The notes beneath the pieces were generated by a model that saw nothing but the letters and a program-made list of their open reading frames with translations, was not told where the DNA came from and did no database searches. Below, piece by piece: positions 1-6,786 of a DNA stretch of 31,692 nt; positions within the stretch are counted from its first letter, which is position 1, and each line of letters begins with the position of its first letter. A program made the translations under genes and the position numbers. Location: contig CAZGMJ010000060.1 in NCBI GenBank assembly GCA_964526785.1, positions 1 through 31,692 on the forward strand, written 5' to 3'. Source of the DNA: CAZGMJ01 sp964526785. Lineage in GTDB: Bacteria; Planctomycetota; Phycisphaerae; Sedimentisphaerales; Anaerobacaceae.

Positions 1-2
1 CG

Positions 3-188
3 GTGGATTTGGTTGCGTTTCTTCTGTTTGCTTCGATCTGGGCGGCTGTGGCCATACTGAATCTCCATAAAGAAGGCGTTTTCGGGACAAAATGCGCAAG
101 ATGCAGACGGAAATGTTCAAACAGTGATGTTTTATGGCATCGCGGGCGTCCTCCACTGAAGGTGGCTGTCTCACTCATCATATGTTAG
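3..188 (+). CDS. Possible small membrane protein or 3' end of a gene cut by the window edge
   Basis: An open frame from a GTG at the window edge to a TAG encodes about 61 residues. Residues 4-20 are hydrophobic and could form one membrane helix. A short basic stretch with three cysteines in CARCRRKC follows. I do not recognise a family. The frame may continue upstream of the window, so this could be the tail of a longer protein. No Shine-Dalgarno site can be judged. Confidence is low because short open frames are common by chance. Confidence 0.25.
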   Translation: MDLVAFLLFASIWAAVAILNLHKEGVFGTKCARCRRKCSNSDVLWHRGRPPLKVAVSLIIC

Positions 189-266
189 ATATATAGTAGA
201 CGAACGGCGGGCGTAAAATGTTCGGAGAAAAATCAAAGATTAGAAAGTAAAATGCAAAATTGATGA

Positions 267-284
267 ATCCCGGCGGGCCGGGAT
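267..284. repeat. GC-rich palindrome, copy 1
   Basis: A perfect inverted repeat, ATCCCGGC / GCCGGGAT, with a two-base loop. Its right 15 bases (270-284) recur exactly at 425-439. It has no T-tract, so it is not a classical terminator. It is probably part of a dispersed intergenic repeat. Confidence 0.6.
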
Positions 285-302
285 GGCTATTAGAGGGACT
301 GG

Positions 303-322
303 ATTCCCGCCTTCGCGGGAAT
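303..322. repeat. dRS3-like inverted repeat
   Basis: ATTCCCGC, a four-base loop CTTC, then GCGGGAAT form a perfect eight-base stem. The outer pattern ATTCCC-N8-GGGAAT matches the dRS3 element known from Neisseria. Similar ATTCCC/GGGAATGAC hairpins occur in intergenic DNA of many unrelated bacteria. The tail GAATGACAG resembles the ends of two repeats near 2143-2231. Whether the element is abundant in this genome cannot be seen from one window. Confidence 0.65.
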
Positions 323-424
323 GACAGAGTCAAGTCGCAAGTCGGGGTCAGAGTTCAGGAGCGTCACATCCGATTACATGTTAGGATGACGCATCGGTGG
401 AGATACTGCTGGAGGCAGAGAATT

Positions 425-439
425 CCGGCGGGCCGGGAT
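425..439. repeat. GC-rich palindrome core, copy 2
   Basis: The 15 bases CCGGCGGGCCGGGAT are identical to 270-284. The left arm differs just outside the core (ATTC rather than AATC), so this copy is slightly degenerate. Confidence 0.55.
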
Positions 440-779
440 ATCGGAGGCAGCACGAGACAAGAGACGAAAGAGAATAGGAAATGAATGAACGATCGAAATG
501 TGCGCGGCCAGGTATCGCGATTGGGGTGTTTGTTTGGCAGGCGGCGCACGGTGCTGGAGAAAGCGCGAAGACTGGAAAACCGTGGCAGCCCTACTGGATA
601 TGGAGAAGCGGTTCAAGAGAATCATGGGTTGCCAGCAACATGAATTACGGCAGGCAGGCTCAGGGATTCGGCCGCAGAGTGGCATTCTCGCCGTGTCAAT
701 CGGGCCGGATGGGCCATCGAAGAGATACAATAAATTAGGTAAACCAGGTTGACTATGCCCTACTTCGTCGGCTTCCGGT

Positions 780-1526
780 TCAGAGGTCGGACTCATCAAA
801 TCCGGGTAGCACTCGCGACAGAAACTTCCGCGTATTGTCGTACTTCCGCTGGATGCGCTTAGTTTGATCTCCATCAGCAACCTGCGTGTGGATTCGAGAA
901 TTGTGCTCCATTAGTGAGAGTGCGTCTCGAATCTGGGACGCCTCATCTGCAAGTTGTTCCTGATCTGTGGAGTAACTCCTGAGGGTGAAAGCATAGAACT
1001 CTTGCGAGCCACCATTCTTCAGTGGAACCCCATGCTTCACAAAACGCTTGTCTCGATTCGTTGCCCTATCAAACCAATCTCTGGCGTCAGCCCTTGCTTC
1101 TGCTAATTCCACTACGCTCGGGGCCAGGACAAAACCAATCCAATCTTGCTCCTCAGCCACCCCGTATGCATCAAGAAGACCTGGGCCGAGGTATACACCA
1201 CGATTCCTGTCAACAAACATGTCTCCGAATGCAAGACAACCCCTAAGTGGTATCTTATGCCTAAATGCTCGCCTGAAGAAATCGGAACATGGGGTGAGTA
1301 TTCTGCCAAACACATTCGTGGAATCCTACTCCAACAGCAGGAACGTGTCTGAGAACCATGCGGCGTAGACTCCTGCGGCGTCAGCCCATGTCTTCACCTC
1401 CTTCAATACGTCATCATACTGGCGCCAGACGCGTTGTATTGGAGACTTCGCAACAACGGTGGCGAAGCCAAGTATGTCGAAGTAGGCTACCCACATCTTC
1501 TTGTATTTGAGCTGCTGGCCGAACAT
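780..1526 (-). pseudogene. Uncharacterised 'FDILGF' family protein interrupted by in-frame TAG
   Basis: Two open segments on the minus strand lie in the same frame, separated only by a TAG at 1326-1328. Read through, they give one protein of about 248 residues. It begins near MWVAYFDILGFATVV, continues with WFSDTFLLLE-stop-DSTN, and then RGCLAFGDMFVD and YLGPGLLDAYGVAEEQDWIG. This order (FDILGF, SDTF, RG.xxGD, LG.xxxxAY.xE..QDWIG) matches a family of uncharacterised bacterial proteins that I recall as having a nucleotidyl-cyclase-like core; that link is from memory. I place the start at the ATG at 1526, preceded by AGATAGGA. A TTG at 1541 is the alternative and would overlap the sixA stop. 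The gene sits 11 bases downstream of sixA and may share its transcript. The single stop with both halves well preserved points to a recent mutation, a sequencing error or readthrough. Confidence 0.6.
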
Positions 1527-1537
1527 ATTCCTATCTC

Positions 1538-1999
1538 TCAAAGAGTATCAGGTGCAATGACCCACTCGATTTGCCAGTTGCCCGGATCGCGGCGGTTGAG
1601 GCAGGCGACGGCACCGGCGGGAAAATCGACAACGTCTGCGGTCTCGCGGCCGGCGGCGAGCAGTGATGCGAGGTCCGCCATAAAGGGCAGATGTCCGACA
1701 AACATCGCGTCGGCTTCGCAGGCGCCCAATTCCACGGCCAGTTCCTGAACGCTGTCGTTGGGTTTGATGCCGTTTCGGGCCTGACAGCCGTGCTGGGACT
1801 CTATGACCTCGGCCAGAATCCCTGCTGTCTGCTCGGCACGGAGCCTGCCGCTGTGCCAGATGTGTTCGAGTCGAAGGTGCAGGGGTTTGATGAATTGGGC
1901 CACCTTCCTCACATCGGCGCCGCCCTGCCTGCTCAGCGGACGAGCCGGGTCCGTATCACTGGATACCGCCTGGCCGTGTCTGACGAGATAGACTTTCAT
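1538..1999 (-). CDS. sixA: Phosphohistidine phosphatase SixA-like
   Basis: This 153-residue protein belongs to the histidine phosphatase (phosphoglycerate mutase-like) superfamily. Members remove phosphate through a phosphohistidine intermediate, and SixA acts on phosphorylated histidine of signalling proteins. The N-terminal catalytic motif is VRHGQA at residues 6-11. SGRLRAEQTA follows near residues 50-59, and the second catalytic histidine lies in VGHLPFM near 101-107. The length and short, cap-less form fit SixA. The ATG at 1999 is preceded by AGGAG at good spacing, and a perfect TATAAT lies upstream on the same strand. The TAG-interrupted gene follows closely. The substrate is not known here; a partner phosphotransfer protein is not adjacent. 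Confidence 0.85.
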   Translation of the reverse strand: MKVYLVRHGQAVSSDTDPARPLSRQGGADVRKVAQFIKPLHLRLEHIWHSGRLRAEQTAGILAEVIESQHGCQARNGIKPNDSVQELAVELGACEADAMFVGHLPFMADLASLLAAGRETADVVDFPAGAVACLNRRDPGNWQIEWVIAPDTL

Positions 2000-2032
2000 T
2001 TTGGGCTCCTGAAAAGGGATTTGTGCTGGGCG

Positions 2033-2060
2033 ATTATAGCAGACGGGGCCAGCACCGCAA
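2033..2060 (-). promoter_or_regulatory. Candidate sigma70 promoter for sixA
   Basis: On the minus strand a perfect -10 box TATAAT occupies 2038-2033. A weak -35 box TTGCGG at 2060-2055 lies 16 bases upstream. Transcription would start near 2026, giving a leader of about 27 bases before the sixA ATG at 1999. Confidence 0.5.
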
Positions 2061-2142
2061 GCGGACAGACTGCAATGGAAAACGTGGCGGGGACAACTCG
2101 ATGGGCCCTATTACAGGCGAGACGCTGCCCCGAGTCTCGTCC

Positions 2143-2188
2143 AGATTTCTCCGCTGCGTTCGCTGCGCTCACTTCGGTCGAAATGACA
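2143..2188. repeat. Intergenic repeat with ATTTC / GAAAT ends
   Basis: This element has inverted ends ATTTC (2145-2149) and GAAAT (2180-2184) around a CGCTGCG-rich core, and ends in AAATGACA. I recall similar 'gatttctccgctgc...tcgaaatgaca' elements in intergenic DNA of many environmental bacteria. The stretch 2000-2364 holds no credible gene, only this repeat, the next one and two promoters. Confidence 0.5.
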
Positions 2189-2200
2189 AGCGGGCGGGGT

Positions 2201-2231
2201 GATCCCCGGCAGGCCTCCAGTCGGAATGACA
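2201..2231. repeat. Second intergenic repeat ending in GGAATGACA
   Basis: The sequence starts GATCCCCGGC and ends AGTCGGAATGACA. Its end matches the tail of the dRS3-like element at 303-326 and resembles the tail of the repeat at 2143-2188. It looks like a degraded member of the same kind of dispersed hairpin repeat. Confidence 0.4.
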
Positions 2232-2305
2232 CGGGCGCGAGGAATCTGCCTCCAAATGTAAGCCCAGGTCCGGACCGGCCTTGCGCGATTTGTCGCTGGT
2301 GAGCG

Positions 2306-2334
2306 TTGACAGAGGGGGCGGGGGGCAATACAAT
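2306..2334 (+). promoter_or_regulatory. Sigma70-type promoter for isocitrate dehydrogenase
   Basis: A perfect TTGACA (2306-2311) and TACAAT (2329-2334) are separated by exactly 17 bases of G-rich spacer. The start of transcription is expected near 2341, about 24 bases before the chosen ATG at 2365. This rules out upstream start codons in the same frame, such as the one at 2281. Confidence 0.8.
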
Positions 2335-2364
2335 GCCGCTTTTACAGATTTCCGGAGAATGCAG

Positions 2365-3444
2365 ATGACAGATGTAACTTTGGTAACGGGCGACGGTATC
2401 GGCCCGGAAATAGCAGAAGCAACACGACGATGCATCGACGCAACGGGCGCCGAGATCAACTGGATCATTACGGAGGCGGGCACGGACGTGATGGAGCGGG
2501 AAGGCACTCCCCTGCCCGAGAGGACGGTCGAGGCGATCAAGAAGACGGGCGTTGCGATTAAAGCCCCGATTACGACGCCTGTGGGAACCGGCTTTCGCAG
2601 CATAAACGTGCATTTGCGCCAGAGCCTGGATTTGTATGCGTGCCTGCGGCCGTGCAAGAGCTACCAGGGCGTACGGAGCAAGTACGACGATATCGACCTG
2701 ATCGTGGTTCGGGAGAACACCGAAGACCTTTACGCGGGCATCGAGTTCGAGAAAGACGGAGATGAGACGCTGGAGTTGATCGACTGGGTGAACAAGCACA
2801 GCAGCCGTAAGGTCCGACCCGATTCCGGCATCAGCATCAAGCCGATCTCGGTTGCGGGAACGCAGAAGATCGTGCGGTTCGCGTTCGATTATGCACGCAA
2901 GACCGGCCGCAAGAAGGTTACTTCGGTGCACAAGGCGAACATCATGAAGTTCTCGGACGGGCTGTGGCTGGACGTCAGTCGAGAAGTCGCCAGGGAGTAC
3001 TCCGATATCGAGTTCGAGGACCGCATCGTTGATAACATGTGCATGCAGTTGATACAGAAGCCGGAACTGTACGACGTGCTTGTGCTGCCCAATCTATATG
3101 GCGACATTGTCAGCGATCTGTGCGCCGGGCTGGTCGGCGGACTCGGCGTCGCACCGGGAGGCAATATCGGCGACAAGGGCGCGATCTTCGAGGCAACGCA
3201 CGGCAGCGCACCGAAATACAAGGGGCAGAACAAGGTCAACCCGACGGCCCTGATTCTCAGCGGCGTGCTGATGCTGAGGTATATGGGCAAGATGGCCGAG
3301 GCCGACAAGCTCGAAAATGCCGTAGCCGCCGTGATTGCTGAGGGCAAGGACGTGACGTACGACATGAAGCCCGATCGGGACGATCCGACCGCCGTCGGCA
3401 CCAGTCAGATGGCCGATGCGATCATAGCCAGTATTAAGGGCTGA
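2365..3444 (+). CDS. icd: Isocitrate dehydrogenase (isocitrate/isopropylmalate dehydrogenase family)
   Basis: The 359-residue enzyme would oxidise and decarboxylate isocitrate to 2-oxoglutarate in the citric acid cycle. Family signatures are clear: GDGIGPE (9-15), the substrate loop GFRSINVHLRQ (76-86) with Ser79 at the position phosphorylated in the E. coli enzyme, RENTEDLYAGIE (116-127), the catalytic-lysine motif HKANIMK (189-195), NLYGDIVSD (243-251) and the cofactor loop HGSAPKYKGQNKVNPTA (279-295). Lys284 and Tyr285 correspond to residues that bind the 2'-phosphate of NADP in E. coli, although the short length and HKANIMK resemble NAD-dependent members. Cofactor use is therefore open. 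The ATG at 2365 has GGAG seven bases upstream. The ATG at 2359 lies too close to that site. The gene seems to be transcribed alone from the promoter at 2306-2334. Confidence 0.93.
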   Translation: MTDVTLVTGDGIGPEIAEATRRCIDATGAEINWIITEAGTDVMEREGTPLPERTVEAIKKTGVAIKAPITTPVGTGFRSINVHLRQSLDLYACLRPCKSYQGVRSKYDDIDLIVVRENTEDLYAGIEFEKDGDETLELIDWVNKHSSRKVRPDSGISIKPISVAGTQKIVRFAFDYARKTGRKKVTSVHKANIMKFSDGLWLDVSREVAREYSDIEFEDRIVDNMCMQLIQKPELYDVLVLPNLYGDIVSDLCAGLVGGLGVAPGGNIGDKGAIFEATHGSAPKYKGQNKVNPTALILSGVLMLRYMGKMAEADKLENAVAAVIAEGKDVTYDMKPDRDDPTAVGTSQMADAIIASIKG

Positions 3445-3554
3445 TATCTGCGCCGAAGGCAACGTACACGGCGTGCCTGATTCCGCCTTCCGAGAAAATG
3501 GAACATCCGTGGCGTCGGGGGCGCAGGATCGCAGTAGTGTGAAGAGGTACACCA

Positions 3555-4649
3555 TTGGACCAGCAGACCTACCGCGAAATTGTCTCCGGTAAACGGAAGG
3601 ACGCGGGCGCAAGTTTGCTCAGGTTTTTGCTCCGGCTTGCCGGCATATTCTATTCGGCTGCGGTACGGCTGCGGAACCTGCTCTACTCAACGGGTGTATT
3701 GCGATCCCGGCGGGTCAATGCAGTGATCATCTGCATAGGCAACATCACGACAGGTGGCACGGGCAAGACGCCGCTGGTGCAGTGGGCATGCGGCAAACTG
3801 ACGCACATGCTGCCGCAAGCGACGGTCGCCATTCTCACACGCGGCTACAAAGCGTGCCGGCAGGCGGACGGAGGCGGTGAACCCGAGATTGACGAACCCG
3901 CATTGCTGGCTCGGAGTTGTCCGGAGATTCCTGTGGTCGTGAACCCGGATCGCGTTGCCGGCGCTTCAGAGGCCATACAGAGGCTCGGCGCAGAGGTGAT
4001 CGTCCTGGACGACGGTTTCCAGCATCGCAGGCTGCGCAGAGACCTCGATATCGTGACCATCGATGCCACCTGCCCGTTCGGCTATGGGCGGCTTTTGCCG
4101 GCCGGGCTGCTTCGCGAACCGGTCCAGCAGCTCAAGCGCGCGCACGGGCTGGTGCTCACACGGTGCGACCAGGTTGGCAATGACGAGCTTCGAGATATCG
4201 AAAGACGGCTTAAGCGTCTGAATCCTGAAGCATGGATAGCAGAAACCGAGCACGCACCGGCCCAGGTCATCTATGTCGACGGCAAAGAAGAAGAGCCCGC
4301 GAATCTGCGCGGCAAGAAGGTCTTCGCATTTTGCGGTATCGGGAATCCCGATTCGTTCCTGGGCACTATAGCGGGGGCGGGCGCTGAAATCGTCGGATCT
4401 ATGGTTTTCGACGACCATTGCTCGTACACGCAGGAGCGTCTGGACGAGATCATACAACGGGCGAAGCAATGCGGCGCCGACGTGGCCCTCACTACGTCGA
4501 AGGACTGGACCAAGATCGAGAAGCTGTCACTGCCGGCGACTGATGTGGGACCGGCGTATCTGAATGTGGAAATCCGCTTTCTGGAAGGTGAGAACGCTCT
4601 AAGAAGCTTGATCGAACGCACAATCACCGATAGAATCGCAGGTGATTGA
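3555..4649 (+). CDS. lpxK: Tetraacyldisaccharide 4'-kinase LpxK
   Basis: LpxK phosphorylates the 4' position of the tetraacyl disaccharide in lipid A synthesis at the inner membrane. The 364-residue protein has a hydrophobic N-terminal segment (about 20-46) that would bind the membrane. Its P-loop is GNITTGGTGKTP at 62-73 with Lys71. The LpxK signature LDDGFQHR lies at 151-158, followed by PAGLLREP (182-189). TTSKDWTKI at 313-321 is typical of the C-terminal domain. The start is a TTG at 3555 with GAAGAGG seven bases upstream. No upstream ATG is available in frame. It opens the envelope operon, and its TGA overlaps the ATG of hldE by one base. No strong promoter was found in the 110 bases after icd, so some readthrough is possible. 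Confidence 0.93.
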   Translation: MDQQTYREIVSGKRKDAGASLLRFLLRLAGIFYSAAVRLRNLLYSTGVLRSRRVNAVIICIGNITTGGTGKTPLVQWACGKLTHMLPQATVAILTRGYKACRQADGGGEPEIDEPALLARSCPEIPVVVNPDRVAGASEAIQRLGAEVIVLDDGFQHRRLRRDLDIVTIDATCPFGYGRLLPAGLLREPVQQLKRAHGLVLTRCDQVGNDELRDIERRLKRLNPEAWIAETEHAPAQVIYVDGKEEEPANLRGKKVFAFCGIGNPDSFLGTIAGAGAEIVGSMVFDDHCSYTQERLDEIIQRAKQCGADVALTTSKDWTKIEKLSLPATDVGPAYLNVEIRFLEGENALRSLIERTITDRIAGD

Positions 4650-6178
4650 TGAATCAGCGTGCCCGCAGGCACGGCCGGATTATTGCTTACCGTCTTATGC
4701 GTGAAAAACTGATCGAAACGATTGAAGGGTTCGGTTCGCCGAGGATACTCGTCGTTGGCGACTTCATGCTCGATGTGTACATTTACGGCGACGCACTGCG
4801 TATCAGTCCCGAAGCTCCGGTTCCCGTACTGAAAGTTACCAAGACGCAATACCGTTGCGGCGGAGCGGGATCGGTGGCGGTGGACCTGGGCGCGCTGGGA
4901 GCCAGGCCGCACTGTATCGGGATAATCGGTGGACACGAAGAGGACCAGAACGCTCGTATTCTGCGCAACAAGCTCACCAAGGCCGGGGCCGATATAACCG
5001 GTCTGCTTCCAATACCCGGAAGGCGAACGACGAGCAAGCACAGGCTGGTAGGCCTCGCTCAACACCGCCATCGCCAGCAACTCATTCGCATGGACTACGA
5101 GACGACCGACCCGCTGCTGGAAAGCCAGTATGACGAGTTGCTCGATCTATACGACAAATCGCTGGCTCAGGCGGACATCGTGTGCCTGCAGGACTACAAC
5201 AAGGGCCTGCTGATTGATTCGGTTTGCCGGGCAATGATCGACAAGGCGCTTAAGGCCGAAAAACGCGTTTTGGTAGACCCCTCCTCAATCAGGGACTACG
5301 ACAAGTATCGAGGCGCCACGGTCATCACACCCAATCGCCGCGAAGCATCGTTGGCGGTCGGATTCGAAATCATCGACACCGAATCGGCGGCCCGGGCGGC
5401 GACGCAACTGCGCAGGGAGCTGGAACTGGATGCGGTCGCCATCACGCTGGATAGAGAAGGTGCGTATCTCGCCACAGAGAACTTCTCGGATTTGATTGCC
5501 ACGCGGCCGCGAAGCGTCTACGACGTTACGGGCGCCGGCGATGTCGTTCTGGCAACGCTGGCAATTACGCTGGCCGCAGGTTCGGAGTACGAAACCGCGG
5601 TCCAGTTGGCGAATCTGGCGGGAGGCATCGAGGTTCAGAAATTCGGGGCGGCTACCGTCTCGACGGAGGAGTTGGTCAACGAAATTCGCGGCAGCGACGG
5701 GAAACTGCGTTCGGTGGAGAGGCTGCAGGGAGAACTGGAGCGCGCCCGGAAACACAAACGCAGGATCGTATTTACAAACGGGTGCTTCGACGTACTGCAC
5801 AAGGGGCACGTACAGTACCTGAGATTCTGCAAGGATCAGGGGGACATTGTTGTGGTGGGGCTCAACAGCGACGCTTCGGTTAAAGCTATCAAGGGCCCCG
5901 AACGACCGATCAACGGACAACTTGATCGAGCGGCGGTGCTCGAAGCACTGGAATCGGTCAGCTATATCACCATATTCGACGCCCCGACGCCGATCGACCT
6001 GATTGAAGCGGTTCGGCCGGACATTCTGGTTAAAGGAGAAGACTGGGCGAAGAAAGGCGTTGTGGGCAGAGAGTTCGTCGAGTCATACGGCGGCAAGGTC
6101 GTGCTGGCTCCGCTGGTGCACGGCAGGAGCTCAACCGCGACCATTGCGAAGATGAAATCTATTGCGGCCGGGGATTAA
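4649..6178 (+). CDS. hldE: Bifunctional heptose 7-phosphate kinase / heptose 1-phosphate adenylyltransferase HldE
   Basis: HldE carries out two steps of ADP-heptose synthesis: phosphorylation of D-glycero-D-manno-heptose 7-phosphate at C1, and later adenylylation of the heptose 1-phosphate. The 509-residue protein has a ribokinase-like kinase domain (about 30-345) with VVGDFMLDVYIYG (35-47), RCGGAG (69-74) and the anion-hole motif VTGAGDVV (293-300). A cytidylyltransferase-like domain (about 370-509) follows with TNGCFDVLHKGHVQYL (376-391) and the HGRSST tail motif. E. coli HldE is 477 residues; the excess is mostly at the N terminus. I chose the ATG at 4649, which overlaps the lpxK stop (TGATG). 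An internal ATG at 4697 would give a more typical N terminus but has no ribosome site. The stop overlaps the gmhA start by one base. Confidence 0.93.
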   Translation: MNQRARRHGRIIAYRLMREKLIETIEGFGSPRILVVGDFMLDVYIYGDALRISPEAPVPVLKVTKTQYRCGGAGSVAVDLGALGARPHCIGIIGGHEEDQNARILRNKLTKAGADITGLLPIPGRRTTSKHRLVGLAQHRHRQQLIRMDYETTDPLLESQYDELLDLYDKSLAQADIVCLQDYNKGLLIDSVCRAMIDKALKAEKRVLVDPSSIRDYDKYRGATVITPNRREASLAVGFEIIDTESAARAATQLRRELELDAVAITLDREGAYLATENFSDLIATRPRSVYDVTGAGDVVLATLAITLAAGSEYETAVQLANLAGGIEVQKFGAATVSTEELVNEIRGSDGKLRSVERLQGELERARKHKRRIVFTNGCFDVLHKGHVQYLRFCKDQGDIVVVGLNSDASVKAIKGPERPINGQLDRAAVLEALESVSYITIFDAPTPIDLIEAVRPDILVKGEDWAKKGVVGREFVESYGGKVVLAPLVHGRSSTATIAKMKSIAAGD

Positions 6179-6771
6179 TGGAAAATGAAGCCAAAGAACT
6201 AGTGGCCAGTGCCGTCGAAGCGCACAAATCCATGATGGACGGACTGCTTGACAGCGGCGTCGGGATCATCGCGCAAATGGCGGAGGTCATAGGCTCGGCT
6301 CTGGCCGGCGGCCACACCATTTTTCTGTGCGGCAACGGAGGCTCGGCTGCAGACGCCCAACACATTGCGGGAGAGTTCGTGGGGAGATTTCTCAGAGAAC
6401 GAAGAGCCCTGCCCGCGATTGCGTTGTCCACGGATACCAGCGTCCTGTCGTGCATTGCGAACGATTATTCATACGACACCGTTTTCTCGCGCCAGGTCGA
6501 GGCACTGGTGCGGCAGGGAGACGTATTGTGGGCGTTTTCCACCAGCGGCACGTCGCCCAACGTCGTGAAGGCGGCTCAGGCGGCCAAAGAAAAAGGTGCA
6601 GCCGTCCTCGCTTTTACGGGCAGGCCGGGCAGTACGTTGGAACGAATCGCCGATGTGTGCCTGTGCACCGAGCACGAAATGACCGCCAGAAGCCAGGAGG
6701 TGCACCAACTCGCATATCACGTCATATGTGAACTGGTCGAACGCCGCTTCTGTGAAACAGCAACCGATTAA
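6178..6771 (+). CDS. gmhA: Sedoheptulose 7-phosphate isomerase GmhA
   Basis: GmhA converts sedoheptulose 7-phosphate to D-glycero-D-manno-heptose 7-phosphate, the first committed step to ADP-heptose. The 197-residue length is normal. The SIS-domain signature CGNGGSAADAQHIAGE lies at 51-66 and STSGTSPNVV at 121-130. The residues equivalent to the E. coli zinc ligands are all present: His62, Glu66, Gln173 and His181. The ATG overlaps the hldE stop (TAATG), which suggests translational coupling. The gene lies between hldE and gmhB in pathway-related order. Confidence 0.94.
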   Translation: MENEAKELVASAVEAHKSMMDGLLDSGVGIIAQMAEVIGSALAGGHTIFLCGNGGSAADAQHIAGEFVGRFLRERRALPAIALSTDTSVLSCIANDYSYDTVFSRQVEALVRQGDVLWAFSTSGTSPNVVKAAQAAKEKGAAVLAFTGRPGSTLERIADVCLCTEHEMTARSQEVHQLAYHVICELVERRFCETATD

Positions 6772-6786
6772 CTCAGCCATCCGAGC

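Larger units (their letters stand above)
189..779. other. Gene-poor stretch with palindromic repeats
   Basis: No convincing gene is seen in these 590 bases. Short open frames on both strands (for example 481-738 plus and 374-880 minus) overlap one another and have low-complexity Arg/Gly/Ser-rich translations without recognisable domains. The first part is A-rich, around 220-262. It then holds a GC palindrome, a dRS3-like hairpin and a second copy of the GC core, listed separately. It looks like intergenic or decayed DNA. Confidence 0.6.

Noticed and set aside
374..880. A 168-codon minus-strand open frame and overlapping plus-strand frames at 481-752
   Set aside because: They overlap one another, cross repeats and the end of the 'FDILGF' gene, and their translations are low-complexity with no domain.
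2281..2364. Upstream extension of isocitrate dehydrogenase to a start codon at 2281
   Set aside because: The promoter boxes at 2306-2334 lie inside it, and the ATG at 2365 has well-spaced GGAG and begins the conserved N terminus.
3451..3502. GAAGGC...GCCTTC inverted repeat after icd as a terminator
   Set aside because: The loop is long and there is no T-tract; chance is likely.
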